From an uncultured Lachnospiraceae bacterium (GTDB taxonomy: Bacteria > Bacillota > Clostridia > Lachnospirales > Lachnospiraceae): a stretch of 64,000 bases of DNA. Below the pieces are notes generated by a model. That model made no database searches. It worked only from the letters and a program-made list of their open reading frames with translations, and was not told the DNA's origin. The position numbers and the translations under genes were made by a program. Positions 42,801-49,371 of this stretch are shown piece by piece (the first letter of the stretch is position 1; each line of letters begins with the position of its first letter). Location: NCBI GenBank assembly GCA_910584965.1, contig CAJUDZ010000002.1, positions 124,001-188,000 on the forward strand. The letters run 5' to 3'.

Positions 42801-43197
42801 GGAGACGGTGAAAGCGCCTGAAACATCAGCCGCACAGCAGACGCCTGTCCGGAATCAGACAGCGGAGAAGGAAAAAGAAACATCGTTCGTTCCCGTTTCG
42901 GATTCCCGTCCGTCGGCCGCAGATTCTTCCGAAGAGAAAGAAGAGGCAGCGCAGGAGATCATAACGGAAGAGGCAGACTTTACGGCATCCGCGCAGGAGC
43001 CGTCTGCCGGGAAAGAATGGGGAAGCGTGGAAGGAGACCGGTCTGACATGGGGACGGAGGAACTTGAGCCGGATAAAACCGCAGATATCAGTTCCTTACT
43101 CAACGAAGACAAAATTTTCTGGAGCATACTGGCTTCCATTTCGGGTATCGGTGTGATCAGTATTATCAGCATTATTATTGTGAAAATGCGAGGGTGA
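39889..43197 (+). CDS. Large surface protein with transglutaminase-like domain and C-terminal anchor
   Basis: 1102 residues, ATG after GGAGG. A signal peptide (KRMIVFLAAMFVLAFCLIG) is followed by a transglutaminase-like domain near residues 170-300: ESLCEGYARAVKTVLDSMGI carries the catalytic Cys, NLHMWNYVQVDGKWYGLDAT the His and Asp. A Pro/Gly/Asp-rich linker, a long beta-rich middle (about 360-800) and a Ser/Gln/Asn/Glu-rich low-complexity stretch with an 8-residue repeat (about 920-965) follow. The end, IFWSILASISGIGVISIISI then IIVKMRG, is a membrane segment with a short positively charged tail, so it stays anchored to the membrane with the enzyme outside. It could cross-link or cut peptides in the wall; the true reaction is unknown. 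Confidence 0.85.
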   Translation: MKQKKRMIVFLAAMFVLAFCLIGNGSRVKAANNVRYYYQQLSGDARQIYDGMYNMYVQGIMKTGTQSYDLVGNGHLGEVQLAAYEGNYEALLKAFGAARDAFYADYPEIFYVDFSSLAIGVYEDGQGGYQAYLGVRDGKDSYFVEGFTGSQQVEEAQSAQEAKINEIAQGAGGASSVREKVIYAHNAVTENTSYRLEDNCSSGNGGHIRTAYGALVKQESLCEGYARAVKTVLDSMGINSVLVQGYYLDTDGSRNLHMWNYVQVDGKWYGLDATIDDGMENGDVSDVYLLADSTVMGQHHIPDGVMSGAGFRFTYPQLETLQPENPDSGAQPDNPDSGTGKPVNPDAETPQPGDGSQGGGTVPDTGNEDEEGYKVVFSQDGLVVGYKDGTGTEEDVGIFKVSYNGMGYQEAAKKGIYILSRFYQYMPGFGECVAGNWGYSDPTPFMMSQREDALIIPNGNSKYLEFAVTNIPPKGPLYGEDLSAEDLKNNWNFQGTESDFLVSTGKLENPKGNFVPSPFAVKLSPGNTGFLTSGKKYTVTAVFNEKLEEYDGQTVGYELNVKDGWSAAANCKIENFRWDGDRTVTFDFTPSEMFADNSARYDFQITGLRGVGSQKVPDVFSYYSKRKISICAFRPQGYFWNVFGAPKLLEPGDLSYNGWQLSTGENLTDAVTNVVLVASKPELTVTTPDAGQTGEMIDKIEGTGAEVVASSTYNIDLLICNQSVVKTGDGVRISVGFPEGYGADTEGVEYKAYHFIKENGKIVGVEEINCVVTEYGLVIACKSFSPYAIAAVKADHDAVPEKSVLFLNAEGGEVVGDKIIELEKGQSSRTVTVQAKDGYCISGINVSGNELQVTNSKTMNIVLSYDNLPYDENIAEVRFTAEKPQQAAGEEPKPTETKEPVNAPEKESHSDSSSEDTESGRENNQESGQENNQESGQENNQGSSQENNQGSSQENSQGSGQKTEQKQTKAPETVKAPETSAAQQTPVRNQTAEKEKETSFVPVSDSRPSAADSSEEKEEAAQEIITEEADFTASAQEPSAGKEWGSVEGDRSDMGTEELEPDKTADISSLLNEDKIFWSILASISGIGVISIISIIIVKMRG
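42661..42774 (+). repeat. 24-bp tandem repeat encoding QESGQENN units
   Basis: Four full units and a partial one (42661, 42685, 42709, 42733, 42757), preceded by a diverged half unit. The first two units are identical, the later ones vary between GGT and AGC. They encode an eight-residue hydrophilic repeat in the stalk of the surface protein, and copy number could vary between strains by slippage. Confidence 0.9.
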
Positions 43198-43262
43198 TGA
43201 ACAACAGAAAACAGGGATAAACGGTTTCTGAAAATCCCTTCCCGCGTCCGTCGCGGCGGGGC

Positions 43263-43291
43263 TTGACACGGAAAGCGGAATCGTGCATAAT
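43263..43291 (+). promoter_or_regulatory. Promoter before the attenuator-like hairpin of a MATE gene
   Basis: TTGACA at 43263-43268 and CATAAT at 43286-43291 with a 17-base spacer, directly upstream of the terminator at 43343-43378 and the MATE gene at 43493. The region downstream, 43298-43492, is a ~195-base leader. Confidence 0.75.
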
Positions 43292-43342
43292 GAATTTACA
43301 AAACCCGCGCGGGTGTGGATTTTTTAAGAGTGATCTTTTTTC

Positions 43343-43378
43343 GCCACACAGCTCATAAAATGGCTGTGTGGCTTTTTT
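43343..43378 (+). terminator. Intrinsic terminator in the leader of a MATE gene
   Basis: GCCACACAGC (43343-43352) pairs perfectly with GCTGTGTGGC (43363-43372), followed by TTTTTT. It lies ~50 bases after the promoter at 43263-43291 and 115 bases before the MATE start. It can end read-through from the surface protein gene or act as an attenuator for the MATE gene. Confidence 0.9.
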
Positions 43379-43419
43379 GTGCATTTTTTCAAAATCCCCT
43401 GCGGTTCGATATCATGATG

Positions 43420-43479
43420 GGTAATTGCGAAACGCATTATTTCAAGACAGCAGTTGTGCAAGACAGAGCAATCATAAGC
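43420..43479. repeat. ~60-bp intergenic repeat, copy B
   Basis: Begins GGTAATTGCGAAA and ends AATCATAAGC like copy A at 6963-7021, with about ten differences and one or two single-base gaps. It ends 13 bases before the MATE start, just before the GAGGAG ribosome site. Confidence 0.75.
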
Positions 43480-43492
43480 GAGGAGATTCATT

Positions 43493-44833
43493 ATGGAACA
43501 GAATTTTATGAAAGAGAAAAAAGTACTGCCGTTAGTGTTGTCCATGTCGCTGCCCATGATTATTTCCATGGCGGTAAACTCGTTGTATAACATTGTGGAC
43601 AGTTATTTTGTGGCGAGATTAAGCGAGGACGCCATGACGGCGCTGGCGCTTGTTTTTCCGATACAGAACCTGATCAATGCGATCGCAATCGGTTTCGGCA
43701 TCGGAATCAACGCGAGCGTGGCATATTATCTTGGCGCGGATGACAGGGAGAAGGCGGACCGGGCTGCAACGCTCGGGATATTTCTGAATTTTGTGCACGG
43801 CGCGGTACTGACGGTGTTGTGCATTGCCGTGATGCCCCGTTTCCTGAGGGCCTTCTCGCCCGCGGAGGAAGTGCTGCACGCGGCGCTGATCTATTCAAAC
43901 CGGGCATTTTTGTTTTCCGCAGTCATTGCTCTGGGGCTGGCATATGAGAAAATTTTTCAGGCGGTCGGCAGAATGAAGGTGACGATGGTCAGCATGATGT
44001 GCGGTTTTATCGTCAATATTGTCCTGGATCCGCTGATGATCTTTGGCATCGGTGTTTTCCCGGCGATGGGAATTGCGGGGGCGGCCTGGGCGACCGGAAT
44101 CGGTCAGTGCGTTTCCCTGCTGATCTATATGATCTGTTACAGAGTCCGGCCGATACCCGTCAGGATAGAACGCAGACATCTGTGCATGGATAAGCAGATG
44201 TTTGTGAAATTATATTCCATAGGGATTCCTGCGGTTTTGAATATGGCGCTCCCTTCCCTGTTAATTTCCGCGCTGAACGGTATTCTGGCGGCTTTTTCTG
44301 AAAAATATGTGCTTGTGCTGGGCATTTATTATAAGCTGCAGACTTTTATCTATCTGACTGCCAACGGGATTATCCAGGGGATACGGCCGCTTGTCGGATA
44401 TAATTTCGGAGCGGGAGAGCATGGCCGCGTGGAAGAAATTTTCCGGACGACGCTCAGGCTGACCGCGGGCATTATGGCGGTTGGAAGCATTTTATCCTGG
44501 GCGATTCCGGAACGGCTCATAGGCCTCTTTACATCAAATGCAGAGACCATGGGAATCGGCGTAACGGCGCTGCATATTATCAGTCTTGGCTTTATCACGT
44601 CGGCCGTGTCCGTTTCCTGCAGCGGCGCATTGGAGGGATTGGGAAAGGGCAGGCAGTCTTTATATATTTCGCTGGCAAGGTATGTGGCGGTCATTCTGCC
44701 GGCGGCATTCATATTCAGCAGATTTGCAGGCGCGGACGGCGTGTGGTATGCGTTTGCCTTTTCCGAATGCGTGTCTGCGGGGGCAGCTTATTTTATTTAC
44801 AGAAGGTCCGGTTTGATTTTTGAAGCGGAATAG
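43493..44833 (+). CDS. MATE family efflux transporter
   Basis: 446 residues, ATG after GAGGAG. About 12 membrane segments; VLSMSLPMIISMAVNSLYNI followed by VDSYFVARLSEDAMTALAL is the typical MATE start. It is the third MATE gene in the window and resembles the Clostridia MepA-like group. It is preceded by a promoter, a strong terminator and repeat copy B, so its expression may need antitermination. It ends 78 bases before a diguanylate cyclase gene with a possible weak terminator between. Substrate unknown. Confidence 0.92.
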   Translation: MEQNFMKEKKVLPLVLSMSLPMIISMAVNSLYNIVDSYFVARLSEDAMTALALVFPIQNLINAIAIGFGIGINASVAYYLGADDREKADRAATLGIFLNFVHGAVLTVLCIAVMPRFLRAFSPAEEVLHAALIYSNRAFLFSAVIALGLAYEKIFQAVGRMKVTMVSMMCGFIVNIVLDPLMIFGIGVFPAMGIAGAAWATGIGQCVSLLIYMICYRVRPIPVRIERRHLCMDKQMFVKLYSIGIPAVLNMALPSLLISALNGILAAFSEKYVLVLGIYYKLQTFIYLTANGIIQGIRPLVGYNFGAGEHGRVEEIFRTTLRLTAGIMAVGSILSWAIPERLIGLFTSNAETMGIGVTALHIISLGFITSAVSVSCSGALEGLGKGRQSLYISLARYVAVILPAAFIFSRFAGADGVWYAFAFSECVSAGAAYFIYRRSGLIFEAE

Positions 44834-44845
44834 GATACAATTTGT

Positions 44846-44880
44846 AAGAAACAGTCTTTAAACAGGGCAGCCTGTTTCTT
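44846..44880 (+). terminator. Possible weak terminator with competing arms
   Basis: AAGAAACAG (44846-44854) can pair with CTGTTTCTT (44872-44880), or AAACAGG (44860-44866) can pair with CCTGTTT (44871-44877). Followed by TTTCGC rather than a T-run, so termination would be partial. Confidence 0.35.
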
Positions 44881-44911
44881 TCGCATCCTGTCCTGAGAAA
44901 GGAACCATGAT

Positions 44912-46402
44912 ATGATAATTAAAACGCCGGCAGTCTGTCTTTTGCTTGTTATTTACATGATCGGATTTTATTATCGGAAACCGCATATTCCCATAAAATC
45001 CACCAGAATTTTTCAGGTTCTGGCGGGGACAGCGGTTGTCAATGTGTTATTCGACCTGATTACGATCTATACGGTGAACCACAGGAATATCGTTCCGAAT
45101 TATGTAAATCTGATTGCGCATATTATTTACCTGATGTCCATTCTGAGTTTTATTTATATTCTGTTTCTGTACATGAGAAGTTATCTGGAAGGGAAAATAA
45201 CGTTTCGAAAGAAGATCATGATATTGCAGGCGCTGCCGTTTGGCCTTTCTTCTCTGGGCATTCTGATATTGCCGATCACCTATGTACAGGGGGAAATGAC
45301 GGATTATTCCCTGGGGCCGAAGGCCTATGCGCTGTATGGAAGCATCGTCATTTATCTGATACTGATTCTGTATTATTGCCTGCGTTACTGGGAAATCCTG
45401 GACAGGGAAAAAAGGGTGGCCATTATTCTTGCGGTGCCGATTTTTGTATTGATTTCCGTCATACAGATGCTGATTCCGGAAACGCTTCTGGTGGTTGCCG
45501 GTTCCACGCTGATACTGCTTGGGCTGATACTGAGCAATGAAAATGCGGAAAAATATGTGGATGAGAAAACGGCGCTGTTTAACCAGTATGCTTTCGAAAA
45601 GGTACTGGAGGAGTTTGACTTTGACAGGCAGAAAGCGCTGATCGCGGTTCTCTGTTTCAGCAGGACGGAGAATAATTATGACTGGAAGCAGGACGGTCTG
45701 ATTCTGCGGGAAATTTATAAGGAAATCAGGGGATACCGTTTAAGAGGATACCGTATCTGTGAGAACGGCGTTGTCTTTCTGGGAAATACGGAAGAGCGGG
45801 TCAGGATGATTCTGGAAGAAGTAAAAAGCGCTGTGGAGGAAAAATTCGGAAAAGATAATATTACCATCGAGACCAAACTTTTATCGGATGAGGAAGCGTC
45901 CACAAGGTATAACTGCATGCAGAATATCATTGCGTTCTGCACGGAAACGGGCAGACATTTTGCCTATATCGATTATCTGACGCACATATTTAACAGGAAC
46001 GCGCTGGAGCGGGATCTTGTCCGGCTCGATGAAAAAGGCGGCGCCGGCAGTTATTATCTGATCGCCGATCTGAACGATTTAAAACTTGTGAACGATACGA
46101 TCGGGCATTCGGCGGGCGATAAGCTGCTGCAGGGCTTCGCCGGCCTTCTGGAAAGTGCGGCGGGAGACGCCGGAAGGGCATACCGCCAGGGCGGCGATGA
46201 ATTTGCGGTTCTTTACAGCGGAGACGTGCAGAAGTTTATGCGTGATCTGGCAGAACGCTGCAAAGCCTATAACAGATTGAGCAGCATTCCTGTCAGTTAC
46301 GCGATCGGATATTGTTCGCTTGACGATGTAAATTTTATGAATATTGCGGACAGCATGATGTATGAGAATAAAAGGAGGATCAAGCAGCAGAAAAACCGTT
46401 AG
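44912..46402 (+). CDS. Membrane-bound diguanylate cyclase (GGDEF)
   Basis: 496 residues. Six to seven membrane segments occupy residues 1-205 (VCLLLVIYMIGFYYRKP; VLISVIQMLIPETLLVVAGS), then a ~130-residue linker and a GGDEF domain from about residue 335: IDYLTHIFNRNALERDL, IADLNDLKLVNDTIGHSAGD and RQGGDEFAVLYS. The active GGDEF motif is intact, so it should make cyclic di-GMP, and no clear inhibitory RxxD site was seen. N-terminal membrane sensors of this form detect unknown ligands. It overlaps the convergent MerR gene by four bases. Confidence 0.9.
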   Translation: MIIKTPAVCLLLVIYMIGFYYRKPHIPIKSTRIFQVLAGTAVVNVLFDLITIYTVNHRNIVPNYVNLIAHIIYLMSILSFIYILFLYMRSYLEGKITFRKKIMILQALPFGLSSLGILILPITYVQGEMTDYSLGPKAYALYGSIVIYLILILYYCLRYWEILDREKRVAIILAVPIFVLISVIQMLIPETLLVVAGSTLILLGLILSNENAEKYVDEKTALFNQYAFEKVLEEFDFDRQKALIAVLCFSRTENNYDWKQDGLILREIYKEIRGYRLRGYRICENGVVFLGNTEERVRMILEEVKSAVEEKFGKDNITIETKLLSDEEASTRYNCMQNIIAFCTETGRHFAYIDYLTHIFNRNALERDLVRLDEKGGAGSYYLIADLNDLKLVNDTIGHSAGDKLLQGFAGLLESAAGDAGRAYRQGGDEFAVLYSGDVQKFMRDLAERCKAYNRLSSIPVSYAIGYCSLDDVNFMNIADSMMYENKRRIKQQKNR

Positions 46403-47244
46403 ACATCAGGACGGCCGCAGGGAATTTCGATCTGGACGATATAATCTTCCACCCGGTCGATCACATTTTCGTTGATGCCCTTTTCATAAGAAAAACCGGA
46501 TAAGGTCAGGCCCTGTCTGCCGGCATAGTCCAAAATGGCCTGATATCTGAGGGGGATTTTATCAAAGCCGCCCTTATGAAAGGCTCTGATATATTTTCCG
46601 CCGGGCTGTATGTGCAGCCCGGTTTCCGGCGCGGGAGCGCTTTCGTTCAGGATGGGAATTTCGATAAACAGCCTGGAATAATCGTCAAAACGTCCGTGAA
46701 GCAGGCTGTCTACCGGAATCATGGAGCCGTAAGAAGCGTCGTGCAGGCGGCCAAGCTGGTATTTGGCCGTTTCCGCGGTAATCAGTTCCACCTCTTTTTC
46801 AAAAGAAATGTCGGCGGAAATATCAACCGTGACAAGACAGCGTTCCTCTTTTTCGACGACGCTGATTTCCGAAAGATCCATGGTCATCAGAGTAACCATG
46901 TTCCGGTGATGGCCGCACAACGTTTTTCTGACCGCCTGTAAGTGCAGGATATTGCGGTCGAGTTCCGCAATCTTTTCGTCGAGAAGGCTTTTCAGGCTGG
47001 CGGCGGAGCGGTTTGCCATGAAGTCCTGTATTTCAGGCAGGGAGACATTCAGCTCCCGTAGCAGCAGAATGGTCTCCAGAACAGGGCTTTGGTGATAGTT
47101 ATAACAGCGGTAGCCGTTTTCGGGGTTGATGGCAGCGGGCCTGAACAGACCGATCTGGTCATACCACATCAACGTTTTTTTGTTAATGCCGTGCATAGCG
47201 GCAAATTGTCCGATGGTGAGAAGCTTGTCTTTTTCATTCATCAT
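46399..47244 (-). CDS. MerR-family regulator with effector-binding domain
   Basis: 281 residues; start at 47244, with a second ATG three bases later; AAAGGA is close upstream. The N-terminal winged helix has LLTIGQFAAMHGINKKTLMW and IGLFRPAAINPENGYRCYN, typical of MerR proteins, followed by a dimerising coiled coil near residues 85-115 and a C-terminal GyrI-like ligand domain (DYSRLFIEIPILNESAP). Such BmrR/BltR-type regulators bind drugs or metabolites and activate exporters. It follows the Nim-like gene by 17 bases, on the same strand, so it shares the promoter at 47789-47817. Its target is not clear; the MATE gene at 43493 is a possibility. Confidence 0.85.
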   Translation of the reverse strand: MMNEKDKLLTIGQFAAMHGINKKTLMWYDQIGLFRPAAINPENGYRCYNYHQSPVLETILLLRELNVSLPEIQDFMANRSAASLKSLLDEKIAELDRNILHLQAVRKTLCGHHRNMVTLMTMDLSEISVVEKEERCLVTVDISADISFEKEVELITAETAKYQLGRLHDASYGSMIPVDSLLHGRFDDYSRLFIEIPILNESAPAPETGLHIQPGGKYIRAFHKGGFDKIPLRYQAILDYAGRQGLTLSGFSYEKGINENVIDRVEDYIVQIEIPCGRPDV

Positions 47245-47261
47245 GTTTTCCTTTGCCGGAT

Positions 47262-47756
47262 TCAGGAAGGATTTTGGGGGACGAGCTCGATCGCTTCCTT
47301 GCCGGATAAATGCTCGATCGAAAGTTCTATCATGCACAGGCGGTCAAAGTCCCGGCTGATTGCCAGCAGCCGTCCCTCCGGGGTATCGCCCGGATGATAT
47401 TTTACGGCCAGCATTTCAATGGAATCTCTGATTTCCGCCTCTTCTTCCAGAATGCGTATTCTGCCGAAAGCGATGACGCTTCTGTAGAAGGTCGTGTATT
47501 TTTCAGGCACGATATGATCCTGTTCGATCACGCAGAAGGATGCCTTCTGACATTGGCGGACAGCGTCGATTTTGTGACCGTTTCTGGCGCTGTGAAAATA
47601 CAGTTTTGAATCGTTATAGACATAGCTTATTGGGATGGCGTAAGGATAGCCGTCATCTCCGGACAGCGCCAGGACGCCGGAGGCGCCTTTTTCTAAAATC
47701 CTGATACATTCCTGCGGTGCAAGGGCCTGTTTTATTCTGCGCATTTCACGAAACAT
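47262..47756 (-). CDS. NimA-like pyridoxamine 5'-phosphate oxidase-fold flavoprotein
   Basis: 164 residues, ATG after GGGAGGAAA. The sequence MRRIKQALAPQECIRILEKG, then GVLALSGDDGYPYAIPISYV and LYFHSARNGHKIDAVRQCQK, matches the split-barrel flavin-binding family that includes Nim nitroimidazole-resistance proteins; ending VIAFGRIRILEEEAEIRD. Such proteins bind FMN and may reduce nitro compounds to amines, but most family members have other roles. It is the first gene of a two-gene unit with the MerR regulator, driven by a good promoter. Confidence 0.85.
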   Translation of the reverse strand: MFREMRRIKQALAPQECIRILEKGASGVLALSGDDGYPYAIPISYVYNDSKLYFHSARNGHKIDAVRQCQKASFCVIEQDHIVPEKYTTFYRSVIAFGRIRILEEEAEIRDSIEMLAVKYHPGDTPEGRLLAISRDFDRLCMIELSIEHLSGKEAIELVPQNPS

Positions 47757-47788
47757 GGTTTTCCTCCCGATAATCAGATAATGCTACA

Positions 47789-47817
47789 ATTATATGTCGG
47801 AATGATTGAAATGGCAA
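47789..47817 (-). promoter_or_regulatory. Promoter of the Nim-like/MerR unit
   Basis: On the minus strand, TTGCCA (47817-47812) and TATAAT (47794-47789) with a 17-base spacer, about 35 bases before the start codon. Confidence 0.85.
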
Positions 47818-47829
47818 GTTGATTTTGGG

Positions 47830-47859
47830 TTGACATTGGCCCCCTGTTCGCAATATAGT
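47830..47859 (+). promoter_or_regulatory. Promoter of the carboxypeptidase gene
   Basis: TTGACA at 47830-47835 and TATAGT at 47854-47859, 18-base spacer, about 90 bases before the start. The -35 box is only 12 bases from the -35 box of the divergent Nim-like gene, so the two promoters share flanking DNA. Confidence 0.75.
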
Positions 47860-47947
47860 AGTAAACAGATAGAGCGGACGGCGCCGTTTGGGATAAGGCG
47901 TCCGGAATTGAAAATGAACTTTGTAAAGAGAATATAGAGGTGTTAAA

Positions 47948-49195
47948 ATGACCGGGTATTACGATGATGAAGAAAGGCGCCGGCGGCGCCGGGCAAAGCG
48001 CATGGAGGAAATGCGGAAGAAAAAGAAACGGCAGGCGTTATTCCGGAAGTGCCTTCCGTTTGGGATGGCGGTCATTCTTGTAATAATCGCCGCCGCGGTT
48101 TTCATGGGAAGAGGCCGGAAGGCGGAGAAAGCAGACAGGCAGGTGAAGACGGAAGAAGCGGAACAGAAATCAGAGGAGATGGAGCCGGGGCAGGAGGAAA
48201 CCGAACCGGAGCCGGAGAAAAAGGAAGAAGAGAAGCCGGCGTCGGAAGAAAAGAAGAAGACGTCGAAGAAAAGCGGCTCGGAAGGAGCAGAAACAATTGT
48301 CAGCGCGAAAACAGGACAGGCAGTAATAACGCTGAAAGAACGATATGAGAGCTGGAAAGAAGAAAAAGGCAACGCTCAAAAGACCATATTTCAATATGAA
48401 GCCGGGGAAGATACCCTGCGGCTTGGCGGAGAAGTCACGGGGACTTACGCGATTTTCGTAGATGTGGAGGAAGAGAAGATTCTGGCATGCAAGGCCGAAA
48501 AGACACGGCTTGTTCCTGCGTCCATGACGAAGGTGCTGACGCTGCTTGTTGCGGTGGAGCATATTACCGATCTGAACGACGAATTTGAAATCACAAGGGA
48601 AATAACGGATTATTGTTTTAAGAATGACTGCAGCGTGGCAGGATATGCGGTAGGAGAGAAAGTGACTGTCCGCGATCTGCTGTACGGTGCGATTCTTCCT
48701 TCCGGGGGAGACGGCGCGCTGGGGCTTGCGATTTATACCGCGGGTTCGCAGGAGGCTTTTGTGGAGCTGATGAACAAGAAACTTGCACAGCTTGGCTTAT
48801 CCGAAAGCGCGCATTTTACGAATTGTGTGGGAATCTATGACGAAAATCACTACTGTACGGCCTATGATCTGGCGGTCATTATGGAGGCGGCAATGCAGAA
48901 TCAGATCTGCCGTGAAATATTGTCTTCCCGCACTTATGTGACGTCCAAAACAGAAGAGCATCCGGATGGGATAGAGTTATCCAACTGGTTTCTGCGCCGC
49001 ATTGAAGATAAGGATACCGGCGGTATGACCATGTATGGGAAAACAGGATATGTGGACCAGTCGGGGAGCTGTGCTGTCAGCGCAGGAATCGGCGCAGACG
49101 GCAGAGAATATATCTGTGTGATTGCAAATTCCCAAAACAAGTGGTACTGCATCACCGATCATGCGGGGCTGTACAAGCGGTTTTCGGGAAGTTAA
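47948..49195 (+). CDS. Serine-type D-Ala-D-Ala carboxypeptidase (peptidase S11)
   Basis: 415 residues. A highly charged N-terminus, one membrane segment (GMAVILVIIAAAVFMG, about 37-53), and an acidic Glu/Lys-rich linker to ~115 precede the penicillin-binding domain. The active site has S192-M-T-K195 (SxxK), a second motif S-G-G-D at 252-255 where the classical SxN would be, and K365-T-G. The SGGD form deviates from the classical SGN. The family removes the terminal D-Ala of wall peptides outside the membrane. The linker resembles stalks that position the enzyme in the wall. It starts 90 bases after its promoter. Confidence 0.88.
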   Translation: MTGYYDDEERRRRRRAKRMEEMRKKKKRQALFRKCLPFGMAVILVIIAAAVFMGRGRKAEKADRQVKTEEAEQKSEEMEPGQEETEPEPEKKEEEKPASEEKKKTSKKSGSEGAETIVSAKTGQAVITLKERYESWKEEKGNAQKTIFQYEAGEDTLRLGGEVTGTYAIFVDVEEEKILACKAEKTRLVPASMTKVLTLLVAVEHITDLNDEFEITREITDYCFKNDCSVAGYAVGEKVTVRDLLYGAILPSGGDGALGLAIYTAGSQEAFVELMNKKLAQLGLSESAHFTNCVGIYDENHYCTAYDLAVIMEAAMQNQICREILSSRTYVTSKTEEHPDGIELSNWFLRRIEDKDTGGMTMYGKTGYVDQSGSCAVSAGIGADGREYICVIANSQNKWYCITDHAGLYKRFSGS

Positions 49196-49371
49196 AGACC
49201 GCGGAATGCAGGATGAAACAGGGCGATGTCAAATAAGCGAAAAATTTGCTGAAAATTGTGGAAAAAAGAACAATGCTTTTTTGACAGCGTATGATATAAT
49301 AAACGAATATAAGTCTTAATCCTTGTTTTATGCGATTAGAGATTACTATTATTTAATCAGGAGGAAATAAT

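Noticed and set aside
43310..43321. Self-complementary ACCCGCGCGGGT as a terminator
   Set aside because: It leaves no room for a loop longer than four bases, so the stem would be only four pairs.
43290..43355. Leader peptide (ATG at 43290) ending in the terminator loop
   Set aside because: The ATG overlaps the -10 box, so it lies before the expected transcription start and has no ribosome site.
49281..49300. TTGACA followed by TATAAT before the hemerythrin gene
   Set aside because: Only 8 bases separate the two boxes, too few for one promoter; the TATAAT could work alone as an extended -10 (TGATATAAT), but the evidence is weak.
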